Origin: Polyangiaceae bacterium | GTDB taxonomy: Bacteria; Myxococcota_A; Polyangia; Nannocystales; Nannocystaceae | Assembly (NCBI GenBank): GCA_026989935.1 | Contig: JALSIN010000379.1 | Span: forward strand, 1 to 48,022 | Length of the DNA: 48,022 nucleotides | Direction: 5' to 3' | Made by a program: the position numbers and the translations under genes | Notes under the pieces: model-generated | What the model saw: the letters and a program-made list of their open reading frames with translations, nothing else | The model's database searches: none | Told to the model about the DNA's origin: nothing | Shown: positions 30,190 to 39,266 of the stretch, piece by piece | Layout of the letters: the number at the start of each line of letters is the position of its first letter | Numbering within the stretch: the stretch's first letter is position 1

Positions 30190-31445
30190 GGTGCAGGGTC
30201 GTGATCGGGACGGGCCGGCCAGGTCACCTCGACCAGGGTGCCACCGCCCGGGTTCGGGGACAAGGCGATCGAACCGCCCATGCGGCGAAGCTGCGCCCGG
30301 ATGAGAAAGAGGCCGAGCCCCGTGCCGCTGCCGTCGGGACGCCGGTGGAAGAAGGGGTCGAAGGCGTGGGCGAGGTCCTCGTCGCGCATGCCGTGGCCGC
30401 GGTCGGCGACGGTGGCGACGAAGCGGTCGTCGGCGACGTCGAGCCGCACGCGCACGCCCCGCGGCGGCGGGGGCTGCGGCAGGGCTCGCAGGGCGTTTTC
30501 GACGAGCTCGCGCAACTGGCGGGTCACGATGCGGATCGGCTGCACGATGCGGGCATCCTTCGCGGCGGGCGTGATCGTGACCTCCACGACGCCGGGGGGG
30601 GCGAGCTCCTGGAGGGCCGGCGCGAGGTCCGGGGGCCGAAACGGCGCGACCTCGTCGCGGGTGCCCGTGATCACCAGCTCCGGGCTCGCCATGTCCTCGA
30701 CGATCCGGCGGCAGCGCCGGACCTGCGCGCGGATCGTGGCGATGGCCTCGTCGCGGTCGGCCGGCGCCATGTCGGCGAGGTCCGAGGCGAGCAGCTCGAT
30801 GGTGCCCAGCGGGGTGGACAGCTCGTGGGCGGCGCCGGCGGCGAGGGTGCCGAGGGCTGCGGCGTGGCGGTCCTCGAGGTGGGCGCGCTCGAGGACGCGC
30901 AGGCGCTCGCGCTGCCGGGCCAGGGCCACGGCGATCCGGTGCATGAACACCGCGACGAGGGATCCCGCGCAGGCGAAGGCGAGCGCCATGCCCCGCAGGT
31001 GGTGCGTCATCGTGTCGTCGCGGGCGGCCATCGGCGTGGACAGGGCGAGCAGCACCCCGAAGCCCGCGACGGCGGCGGCCGCGACGGCGGCGGTCCAGCG
31101 CGGTGAAAGGTGCGTGGCGAGGGCGACCGGCACGAAATACAGGGCCGTAAAGGGGTTCGTGGCGCCGCCGAAGACCGACAACAACGCCGACAGGGCGGCC
31201 ACGTCCCACAGCAGGTGACGTCCGGCCCTCGGCGCGGGCGCGAGGCCGCGGCCCGAAGCCCGCAACAGCGGCAGGCACGCTGCGAGCCAGGCGGCGCCGA
31301 CCGCGGCGGCGGCGGGCCAGGCTGCGGTCGCCGCGCCGCTCGGATCGCCGATCGACGGCACCGCCGCCCACGCGAAGACGAACGCGACCATGGCGAGGCG
31401 GGCGAGGAGCAGTTCGCGGACGGGCAGGCCGGCCACCGGGGGCAT
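30186..31445 (-). CDS. regB: RegB/PrrB-like membrane sensor histidine kinase
   Basis: N-terminal TM helices with GGATNPF (RegB GGxxNPF motif), LGTLAAGAAHELSTPLGTI H-box and GTGLGLFL. ATGA overlap with regA-like gene. Confidence 0.88.
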   Translation of the reverse strand: MPPVAGLPVRELLLARLAMVAFVFAWAAVPSIGDPSGAATAAWPAAAAVGAAWLAACLPLLRASGRGLAPAPRAGRHLLWDVAALSALLSVFGGATNPFTALYFVPVALATHLSPRWTAAVAAAAVAGFGVLLALSTPMAARDDTMTHHLRGMALAFACAGSLVAVFMHRIAVALARQRERLRVLERAHLEDRHAAALGTLAAGAAHELSTPLGTIELLASDLADMAPADRDEAIATIRAQVRRCRRIVEDMASPELVITGTRDEVAPFRPPDLAPALQELAPPGVVEVTITPAAKDARIVQPIRIVTRQLRELVENALRALPQPPPPRGVRVRLDVADDRFVATVADRGHGMRDEDLAHAFDPFFHRRPDGSGTGLGLFLIRAQLRRMGGSIALSPNPGGGTLVEVTWPARPDHDPAP

Positions 31446-31548
31446 GGTGCCAGCCGGCCGCGGCGCTTGGGGCCGCGGCGGCGGCGGCCTGCGGCGGATC
31501 GTCGCACGGGGTGCGGGGCGCGACCGTCGTGGCTATCTTGGGGCCGTG

Positions 31549-32061
31549 ATGGCCATCCCGCGAAGCTTTCTGGTCTCCACCCTCCTGGCTGTTTCCCTGT
31601 GCCCGGCCCTGGCCTGCGACACGGGCGGGGACGGCGGGGACTCGACGACCGGCATGGTCGAAGACCCGTGCGCGAATGACGACCGCGGGGACGACTACGC
31701 GGTGGGGCTTTCGCGCGTGGGCGAGCAGGGCAACGTGCGGCTTACGTTCGTGGACGCGATGCCGGCTCCGCCGCGCAAGGGGGACAACCGGTGGGTCCTG
31801 ACGGCCGAGCTCGAGGGCACCGGTGTGGCGGTCCAGGACGCGACGTTCACCGTGACACCGTTCATGCCCGACCACGGCCACGGCACGCCCGTGCCGGTGG
31901 AGGTCTCCAGGGCGCAGGATGCGGCGGGCACGTGGATCTTCGACCCGGTCAACCTCATGATGGCCGGCCTGTGGGAGATCACGTTCGACGTGGAGGTCGC
32001 CTCGGACACGGAAACGACGGTCACCGACTCGGTGGTCTTTCGCTTCTGCGTCGATCCGTAA
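31549..32061 (+). CDS. YtkA-like-domain lipoprotein
   Basis: Signal peptide with ALAC lipobox; FMPDHGHGTPVPVEV and LMMAGLWEITFDV are YtkA/FixH-like. Confidence 0.7.
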   Translation: MAIPRSFLVSTLLAVSLCPALACDTGGDGGDSTTGMVEDPCANDDRGDDYAVGLSRVGEQGNVRLTFVDAMPAPPRKGDNRWVLTAELEGTGVAVQDATFTVTPFMPDHGHGTPVPVEVSRAQDAAGTWIFDPVNLMMAGLWEITFDVEVASDTETTVTDSVVFRFCVDP

Positions 32062-32144
32062 GCGGCGGCCCCGGTGGCGGGCGTGCAGCTGCCGCCGGGG
32101 CGGCGGCTGCGAGCGCGGGGCCGGTTGTGGCACCCTCGGGGCCC

Positions 32145-33311
32145 ATGACGAGCGCCCCCGCCTACGAAGACCTGTTCGACCCCACCGAGGAGCACCGCAT
32201 GCTGCGGCAGATGGTGGCCCAGTTCGCCCGCCGCGAGGTCGCACCGCAGGCGGCCGAGTTCGACGAAAAGGGCGTGCTCAACGTGCCGTTGTTCCGCAAG
32301 CTCGGCGAGCTGGGCCTGCTCGGGATCACCGTGCCCGAGGCGGACGGCGGCGCCGGCATGGACGCCGTGGCGGCGGTCATCGTGCACCACGAGCTGTCGA
32401 AGTACGACCCGGGCTTTACCCTGGCGTACCTCGCTCACAGCATGTTGTTCGTCAACAACTTCTACCACTGCTCGAACCCGGCGCAGCGCGCCAAGTACCT
32501 GTCCAAGGTGATCTCCGGCGAGTGGATCGGCGGGATGGGCATGACCGAGCCCGGCGCGGGCACGGACGTGCTCGGCATGACGACCACGGCGGTGCGGGCG
32601 GACGGGGGCTACGTCTTGAACGGGACGAAGACGTACATCACGAACGCCTGCGAAGGGACGTGCTTTCTGGTCTATGCCAAGCTCGACGGCCGGATCACCG
32701 CCTTCGTGGTGGACCGGGACTGTCCGGGCTTCTCCACCTCGAACCACATCGACAAGCTCGGGATGCGCGGCTCGACGATGGCCGAGCTGATCTTCGAGGA
32801 CTGCCGGGTGCCCCGGGAGAACCTGCTCGGGCGCGAGGGCGACGGGCTCGTCCACATGATGCGCAACCTGGAGATCGAGCGTCTTGCGCTCGCGGCCATG
32901 AGCGTGGGGATCGCCGAGCGGTGCGTGGAGATCATGGTGGACTACGCCTCCGAGCGGAAGGCCTTCGGGCAGCCCATCCACCGCTTCGGGCAGATCCAGC
33001 GCTACATCGGGGAGGGCTACGCCAGGAAGGAGGCGGCCAAGTGCCTGGTATACGCGGTCGCGCGCGCCGTCGGCCCGAACCTGCGCAACCGGATCGGGTC
33101 GGACGCGGCCAAGCTCTTTGCGGCGCCCGTGGGCAAGGAGGTGGCGGACTTCGCCATGCAGGTGATGGGCGGCGCCGGCTACTGCCGCGAGTATCCGGTC
33201 GAGCGGCTGTGGCGGGACGCGAAGCTGCTCGAGATCGGCGGGGGCACCCTGGAGGCGCACCAGAAGAACCTGACGAAGGATCTTACGAAGGCCAGGACGG
33301 AGGGGGCGTAG
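32145..33311 (+). CDS. acyl-CoA dehydrogenase
   Basis: GMGMTEPGAGTDVLGM, YITNA, ERKAFGQPIHRFGQIQ and MQVMGGAGYCREYPVERLWRDAKLLEIGGGT. Confidence 0.96.
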   Translation: MTSAPAYEDLFDPTEEHRMLRQMVAQFARREVAPQAAEFDEKGVLNVPLFRKLGELGLLGITVPEADGGAGMDAVAAVIVHHELSKYDPGFTLAYLAHSMLFVNNFYHCSNPAQRAKYLSKVISGEWIGGMGMTEPGAGTDVLGMTTTAVRADGGYVLNGTKTYITNACEGTCFLVYAKLDGRITAFVVDRDCPGFSTSNHIDKLGMRGSTMAELIFEDCRVPRENLLGREGDGLVHMMRNLEIERLALAAMSVGIAERCVEIMVDYASERKAFGQPIHRFGQIQRYIGEGYARKEAAKCLVYAVARAVGPNLRNRIGSDAAKLFAAPVGKEVADFAMQVMGGAGYCREYPVERLWRDAKLLEIGGGTLEAHQKNLTKDLTKARTEGA

Positions 33312-33313
33312 CC

Positions 33314-33676
33314 GTGCCGGTGCGGGTGCCCAAAGCCGCGCGCCTGGGCGAGGGCGAGGCCCGGACCTTCGCCTACGTCGAAGCCGGCGAGCTGCGGGAG
33401 GGGTTCGTCCTGCGCGCCGGCGGGCGGCTGGTGGCGTATCGCAACCGCTGCCCGCACCTGGGCGTCGATCTCGACATGGGCACCGGGGCGTTCTTCAGCG
33501 CGAAGCTCGGCCGGATCTACTGCCACACCCACGGCGCCACCTTCGAGCCGGCAACGGGCCGGTGCGACGCGGGGCCGTGCCTGGGGCAAGCCCTCGAGCC
33601 CCTCGGGGTGCGGGTCGAGGGCGAAGATGCCGTCGTGTCGGCATCACCCGGCGGTGTGCGCAACGGTTGCGCATAG
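33314..33676 (+). CDS. stand-alone Rieske 2Fe-2S protein
   Basis: CPHLGVDLD...IYCHTHGATFEPATGRC gives C-x-H / C-x-x-H ligands; GTG start 2 nt after the upstream stop. Confidence 0.88.
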   Translation: MPVRVPKAARLGEGEARTFAYVEAGELREGFVLRAGGRLVAYRNRCPHLGVDLDMGTGAFFSAKLGRIYCHTHGATFEPATGRCDAGPCLGQALEPLGVRVEGEDAVVSASPGGVRNGCA

Positions 33677-33753
33677 GGCGCAACCTGGACCGCGGGATCT
33701 TCGCCGCCGGGGCGCTCGTTCTGGTACCCTCGGGCGCCTGGAGGATTCCCACC

Positions 33754-34596
33754 ATGACACATTCGAAGTTCCTTTCTTTCCTGGCCGCCTGCACCCTCGC
33801 CACGACGGGTTGTTCGGGGGACTCGTCCTCGAGTGGATCGGGCAGCGGCACCGAGTCCACGAGCGAGACCCAGGGCGCGAGCACCTCGGCGGGCGCCACG
33901 ACGATGGATACCGCCTCGAGCACCACCGCGGCCACCGCCGGCACCACCATGAGCGAGCCCAAGCCGAACGGCGAGGCCTGTGCGGATGACACGGAGTGCG
34001 AGTCCGGCAAGTGCTTCCTGATCCCCGCGCTCGGTGGGATCTGCGGCGAGTGCAAGACGGACGCCGACTGTGAGAGCGGCGGGTGCACGATCCCGAATCC
34101 GCTGGCCTCGCCGCCGGAGGGGTCGAAGTGCAACATGGGCGAACTCGGCGCCGGCTGCGAGACCGATTCCGTGTGCCAGGCGGGCCTCAAGTGCGCCCTC
34201 ATCCTGGACGTGACCGGCCTGCTGACGATCCGCACCTGCTCCGAGTGCGCGACCGACGCGGACTGCGACGCCGGCAAGGTCTGCAACCCGACGGTCAGCG
34301 TGGCCGACTTGGCAGGTGAGAAGACGTGCGTGGATCCCGGGACGATCCCGGACGGCGAGGCGTGCGACCTCGAGGGGTCGGGGGACGACGCCTGCATGAA
34401 CTTCTGCGAGGCCGCCGACATCATGGGCCTGGCAGAGCTCGGTGTGTGCAGCCCGTGCGACGTGGACACGAACATGGGCTGCGGCGCCGGCGAGACCTGC
34501 GCTCCGCCCGCGATCGACCTCAACGCCAACGCGCTCGTGCCCGGCATGTGCGAGGCCGGCACGGGCGGCGGCACGGGCGGCTCCACCGGCGGTTGA
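33754..34596 (+). CDS. Cys-rich lipoprotein
   Basis: Signal peptide with TTGC lipobox, Ser/Thr/Gly-rich linker, many C-x6-C-x-GKC type motifs. Confidence 0.75.
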   Translation: MTHSKFLSFLAACTLATTGCSGDSSSSGSGSGTESTSETQGASTSAGATTMDTASSTTAATAGTTMSEPKPNGEACADDTECESGKCFLIPALGGICGECKTDADCESGGCTIPNPLASPPEGSKCNMGELGAGCETDSVCQAGLKCALILDVTGLLTIRTCSECATDADCDAGKVCNPTVSVADLAGEKTCVDPGTIPDGEACDLEGSGDDACMNFCEAADIMGLAELGVCSPCDVDTNMGCGAGETCAPPAIDLNANALVPGMCEAGTGGGTGGSTGG

Positions 34597-34620
34597 TCGT
34601 TCGCTCGCCCTCGCGGCCCC

Positions 34621-34654
34621 GCGCCCCGCCCGCGCGTTTCGCCGGGCGGGGCGC
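34621..34654. terminator. strong hairpin between convergent genes
   Basis: Perfect 12-bp inverted repeat GCGCCCCGCCCG ... CGGGCGGGGCGC with a 10-nt loop, 25 nt after the lipoprotein stop. Confidence 0.6.
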
Positions 34655-34789
34655 TTCATATACTCCAGCCAACCCCGTCACCTGCCACGAACTGCCCGCC
34701 CGCAGCGACCTGCACGGGGCGGTGCCGTCCTGCGGGGCGGCACATCGAGCCGGCGGGTGTGCCCGCCGCGCGGCGGAAGCCCTCCGGCT

Positions 34790-36844
34790 TCAGGGGCCGT
34801 CGGGTGCGAAGGACGCCAGGAAGTCGTCCATCGTCCGGGCCAGCGCCTCGCCGTCGAGGATCTCGTCGCGCAGGATGTCGTGCTCGGTCACGTCGTCGGG
34901 CAGCTCCGCGAGGAACCGGCTCGGCGCCCGCTCGACCAGGCGGCCGCGCGCCGTCCGCCGCGCCGCCCGCACGAGCCACAGGGCCTCGCGGGCGCGGGTG
35001 ATCCCCACGTAGAACAGACGCCGCTCCTCCTCCACGTCGCCGGGGACGGGGTCGCTGGCCCGCGGCTCGAGGGCGCGGGTGTGGGGCAGGCGGCCCTCCT
35101 CGCACCCGATGAGGAACACGTGGTCCCACTCGAGCCCCTTCGCGCTGTGCAAGGTGGCGAGGGTCACGACGTCCCCCGTGGGTTCGTCCGTGTCCTTGCC
35201 CCGCAGGGACAGCGTCGCCAGGAACTCGTGCCAGGGGATGCGCCCGTCGCCTCCGGTGCGTTGCTCGAAGCGCTCGACCGCCGAGACGAGCCAGGTGACC
35301 GCCTCCCAGCGGGCGGCCGCCGCGGCCTCGCTGCCCGTGCTGCGCTCGATGAGGCCGCGCAGGTCCACGGCGCGCAGCAGGTCGGCCAGGGCGGCGGCGT
35401 GTCCGTGGCGCCGCGCGTCCTGGCGCGCTCGCGCCACGAGGTCACGCACGTGGGCCAGCGCCTTGCGGGCCGCTGGGGTGAGCCCTTCGACCCGGTCGGC
35501 GTCGAGCACCGCGTCCCACAGCCGCCCGGCGCGCGCCTTCGCGTGGTTCGACAGCCGGGCGAAGGTGGCCGGCCCCAGGCCGCGGGGAGGTGTTTCGAGG
35601 GCGCGGCGCACGGCCAGGTCGTTGCGCGGCGCCACGAGGAGCTGGAAGTAGGCCAGCGCGTCCTTGACCTCCTTGCGGTCGTAGACCGCCTGCCCGCCCA
35701 GGACGCGGTAGGCGATCTGCGCCATCTGCAGGTGCGTCTCGACGGGGCGCGCCTGGGTGGCCGAACGGTAGAGCACCGCCACCTCCCGGGGCCGGACGCC
35801 GTCCTTGCGGACGAGGGTGCGGATCCGGTCGGCGACCCAGGCGGCCTCGGCCTCACCGTCCGGGGCGACCACCACCGTGACGGCGCCCGCTTCGGACCGT
35901 GTCGGACGCAGGGTCTTCGCGTGGCGCAGGCGGTTGTGGGCGACGACGGCGTTCGCCGCGCGCAGGATCGGTGGCCGCGAGCGGTAGTTGCGTTCGAGCT
36001 TGATCACCACGGCCCCGGGGAAGTGCTCCTCGAAGCGCAGGATGTTGGCGACGGTGGCCCCCCGGAAGCCGTAGATCGCCTGGTCGTCGTCCCCCACCAC
36101 GCACACGTTCCGCGCCGGCCCGCAAAGACCCCGCACGAGGGCGAGCTGGGCGGCGTTCGTGTCCTGGTACTCGTCCACCATGAGGTACTGGAAGCGCGCG
36201 CGCCAGCGCTCGGCCGTGGCGGGACGCTCGGCCAGCCCCTGCGCGACGCGGCAGACCAGGTCGTCGAAGTCCACGGCGCCCAGGGAGGCAAGGCGCTCGA
36301 CGTAGGGCCCGTACACCTCGGCGGCCACCGCGTCGTAGGGGTCGTCCCGCACCGTCCGCGCCGCCTGGTCGGGGGCGACGAAGGCGTTCTTCCACAGCCC
36401 GATCCGCTGGGCGACGGCGGCCACGTCGAAGCGGCGCTCGCCCCCCGGGACGTGGATCCGAAGCTCGGACAGCAGGGATCGGACCAGGCCCAGGGTGTCC
36501 CCCTGGTCGAGGATCGAAAAACGCGCGCTCTCCAGCCCGAAGCCCTCGGGGTCCTCCCGCAGGATGCGGGCGCCGAGGCTGTGGAAGGTGGACAGGACCA
36601 GCGCCTGCGCGAGGGCCGGGTCCACCATCGCGGCCACGCGCGCGCGCATCTCCTCGGCGGCCTTGTTCGTGAACGTGACCCCGACGATGGTGTCCGGGGC
36701 GATCCCCATCGACAGCAGGCGCACGATGCGGTGGGTCAGCACCCGCGTCTTGCCGGACCCGGCGCCGGCGAGCACGAGGACGGGGCCTTCCGTGGTCTCG
36801 ACGGCACGGGTCTGCTCGGGGTTCAAGGCGGGCGCAGGATGCAT
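34790..36844 (-). CDS. pcrA: UvrD/PcrA-type superfamily 1 helicase
   Basis: LNPEQTRAV, AGAGSGKTRVLTHRI, VDEYQDTNAAQ, VGDDDQAIYGFRGA and ATLHSAKGLEWDHVFLIG. Confidence 0.95.
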   Translation of the reverse strand: MHPAPALNPEQTRAVETTEGPVLVLAGAGSGKTRVLTHRIVRLLSMGIAPDTIVGVTFTNKAAEEMRARVAAMVDPALAQALVLSTFHSLGARILREDPEGFGLESARFSILDQGDTLGLVRSLLSELRIHVPGGERRFDVAAVAQRIGLWKNAFVAPDQAARTVRDDPYDAVAAEVYGPYVERLASLGAVDFDDLVCRVAQGLAERPATAERWRARFQYLMVDEYQDTNAAQLALVRGLCGPARNVCVVGDDDQAIYGFRGATVANILRFEEHFPGAVVIKLERNYRSRPPILRAANAVVAHNRLRHAKTLRPTRSEAGAVTVVVAPDGEAEAAWVADRIRTLVRKDGVRPREVAVLYRSATQARPVETHLQMAQIAYRVLGGQAVYDRKEVKDALAYFQLLVAPRNDLAVRRALETPPRGLGPATFARLSNHAKARAGRLWDAVLDADRVEGLTPAARKALAHVRDLVARARQDARRHGHAAALADLLRAVDLRGLIERSTGSEAAAAARWEAVTWLVSAVERFEQRTGGDGRIPWHEFLATLSLRGKDTDEPTGDVVTLATLHSAKGLEWDHVFLIGCEEGRLPHTRALEPRASDPVPGDVEEERRLFYVGITRAREALWLVRAARRTARGRLVERAPSRFLAELPDDVTEHDILRDEILDGEALARTMDDFLASFAPDGP

Positions 36845-36947
36845 GAAGCGGGCGCGATGGTAGGGGATCGCGGGCCGAGCACAACCGCCCTCGGGTGCAA
36901 CCGAGCGGTGGACCGCAAGGGCGGCGAAGGATAGGCTGCAGGGTGCG

Positions 36948-37613
36948 ATGCTCGCCGTCGAACGCATCGAGGTCGGCCTGTTGCACAACGTGTCCGAGAT
37001 CGTGGCGTGCCCCGGGACCGGCGCGGCGGCGCTGGTCGATCCGGCCTTCGAGATCGACCGGATCCTCGGGCGCGTTCGGGCGCGGGGGCTGCGGGTGGAG
37101 GCGATCCTGCTGACGCACACCCACGACGACCACGTGGCCGGGCTCGACGAGGTCGTGGCGGCCACGGGGGCGCCGGTGCGGTGCCACCCGTACGAGGCGG
37201 CGCGGGTGCGGGCGCTCGGTGCGTTGGCGGTACCGGTCGAAGACGGTGCGCGGATCCCCGTGGGGCACGGCTTCGTCGAGGCCCTGTACGCCCCCGGTCA
37301 CACGCCCGGGTGCGTGTGCTGGTATCTGCCGGTCGAGCGCATCTTGATGACCGGTGACGTGCTGTTCGTCGGGTCGTGCGGCGGAGTGTCGTACCCGGAC
37401 TCGGATCCTGCCGCCATGTACGAAACCCTGTGCCGCATCGCCGACCTGCCCGAGGACGTGCGGATCTTCCCGGGGCACGACTACGGCCCCACGCCGACGA
37501 GCACCGTGGGGTGGGAGGTGGCGCGCAACCCGGCCCTCCAGGCGCCCGATCTGGCGGCGTTTTGCGCCCTCAAGGGCGTGCCCGTGCCCGGCGCGGGCGC
37601 GGGTCGTCGATGA
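36948..37613 (+). CDS. MBL-fold hydrolase (hydroxyacylglutathione hydrolase-like)
   Basis: THTHDDHVAG, GHTPGCVCWY, TGDVLFVGSCG and PGHDYG. Confidence 0.9.
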   Translation: MLAVERIEVGLLHNVSEIVACPGTGAAALVDPAFEIDRILGRVRARGLRVEAILLTHTHDDHVAGLDEVVAATGAPVRCHPYEAARVRALGALAVPVEDGARIPVGHGFVEALYAPGHTPGCVCWYLPVERILMTGDVLFVGSCGGVSYPDSDPAAMYETLCRIADLPEDVRIFPGHDYGPTPTSTVGWEVARNPALQAPDLAAFCALKGVPVPGAGAGRR

Positions 37614-38298
37614 GGGCGAAGGCGACGCCGATCCCCGCCACGAAGGTCGACAGCCACCGCGCCTCGCGCTCGCCCTGGAAGGTGCGGCGTTCGTAGGGGC
37701 CGAGGACGTAGCCGCCCCAGGGCTCGATGCGAAGCCGCGGCGAGACGGGGAAGCGCACCCCGGCGGCGAGGGCGAACGAGACGCGCCCCCATCGGGCCGT
37801 GCCCGCGGGGACGTCGGCGAGCGGGGCGTCGAACCGCTCCGGGCCGAAGGCGTGCACGAAGGCGGTCTCGAAGCGCCCGAACAGCCGGTGCCCGTACAGC
37901 CCGATGCCGATCGCCGGCGCCACGACCCCGCTGTACAGGCGCTTGTCGCGGACCACGTTGCCCGCCGCGTGGAGGCGGCCGTGCAGCCGCAGCGGCCCCA
38001 CGAGCCCAAGACGCAGCTCGGCGCTCGCGCCCAGACCGAAGAACCGCCCCGCCCGGGCGCAGGTGCGGCGGTCCAGGTCGCACTGCTCGTTGCCGAAGGC
38101 GTGGGGGCCCGTCACGACCGAGCCCTGGACCTCGAGCAGGGCCCGGTGTGAAGGGCGTGGGACCGGGCGCCGGGCGTCTGCGGCGGGCGCGGCGCCCCCG
38201 GCGAGCAGCGCGGCGATGGCCGCGGCGCTGCGGCGCAGCGGGCGGTCGTCGCCGCAACGGACGGGGGAACGGGTCGGGCTCTGGTACCTTGGGGCCAT
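37570..38298 (-). CDS. hypothetical protein, possibly outer-membrane beta-barrel
   Basis: Alternating beta-like segments (e.g. RVSFALAAGVRFPVSPRLRIEPWGGYVLG). Start codon uncertain; overlaps neighbours at both ends. Confidence 0.5.
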   Translation of the reverse strand: MAPRYQSPTRSPVRCGDDRPLRRSAAAIAALLAGGAAPAADARRPVPRPSHRALLEVQGSVVTGPHAFGNEQCDLDRRTCARAGRFFGLGASAELRLGLVGPLRLHGRLHAAGNVVRDKRLYSGVVAPAIGIGLYGHRLFGRFETAFVHAFGPERFDAPLADVPAGTARWGRVSFALAAGVRFPVSPRLRIEPWGGYVLGPYERRTFQGEREARWLSTFVAGIGVAFALIDDPRPRRARARP

Positions 38299-38998
38299 GC
38301 GATGCTCCCCCGACGCAGTGGTCGATCGCCTGTGGCACGAGCGCGCGAGCGCGATCTTGCGGTGCAACGACCCGAAGACGGCGAAGATCGCCATGGAGGC
38401 CGCGATCGCCGGGGGCTTTCGTATCGTGGAGTTTACGATGACGATCCCCGGGGCGGTGGACCTCGTGGCGGAGTTCGCCGAGCGCCCGGATCTCGTCGTG
38501 GGGGCGGGTACGGTGCTGCGGCCCGACGTGGTGGACGCGGTGGCGGCCGCGGGGGCCTCGTTCGTGGTCTCGCCCGTCGTGGACGAGGCCGTGATCGAGC
38601 GGTGCCGGGTGCGCGGCGTGGCGGCGATACCCGGTTGCGCCACGCCCACGGAGCTTGCCCGCGCCCATCGGGCGGGGGCTGTGTTGCAGAAGCTCTTTCC
38701 GTGTCCGGCCGGCGGGCCCGCCTTCGTGCGCAGCGTGCTCGGGCCCATGCCGTTTTGCCGCCTCGTGCCCACGAACGGCGTGGACGAGACGAACGCCGTG
38801 GCGTTCTTCGAGGCGGGGGTGTTCGCGGTCGGGTTCGTCGCCCCGTTGTTCGAGCCCGCGGCGCTGGCCGCCCGGGACGGGGCCCGAATCGAGGCGCGGG
38901 CCCGGACCCTCCTGGCGGCCGTGCGGGCCTTCGATCGTCCCGGTGCCCCGCCCCGCCCGGCGTTCGATCCGTGGGCCCGCGGCTCCGGGGCGCGGTAG
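38297..38998 (+). CDS. eda: KDPG/KHG aldolase
   Basis: FRIVEFTMTIPGA, VVGAGTVL, VSPVVDEAVI, PGCATPTE, LQKLFPC and LVPTNGVDETN. Confidence 0.92.
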   Translation: MRCSPDAVVDRLWHERASAILRCNDPKTAKIAMEAAIAGGFRIVEFTMTIPGAVDLVAEFAERPDLVVGAGTVLRPDVVDAVAAAGASFVVSPVVDEAVIERCRVRGVAAIPGCATPTELARAHRAGAVLQKLFPCPAGGPAFVRSVLGPMPFCRLVPTNGVDETNAVAFFEAGVFAVGFVAPLFEPAALAARDGARIEARARTLLAAVRAFDRPGAPPRPAFDPWARGSGAR

Positions 38999-39189
38999 GG
39001 GGCGGTCGTCACCGGGGGGCCTCAGCCCCGTGGCACGGCCGGCGCGTGGTGGCGCGCGGCGCGATGCGAGGCGGTCCCCATGGGTCGCGGGGACCGCCGG
39101 GCGGTGCGGTGGCCGGAGGTCGGATCCAGGAAGGTCGCCGCCTGCCCCGTCTCGTCGCCGTCCGAGACGACCCGAGTGCGGCAAAGAAT

Positions 39190-39206
39190 GCGTAACTTTG
39201 GCGTAA
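39190..39206 (+). promoter_or_regulatory. candidate operator upstream of cco operon
   Basis: GCGTAA-CTTTG-GCGTAA, an 11-bp-phased direct repeat in a locally AT-richer intergenic segment. Confidence 0.3.
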
Positions 39207-39266
39207 AAAGGCAAACCTTGCGCTGCTCGTGCGCCTGCGCGCACCTATATGGGGAGGCGCGATACC

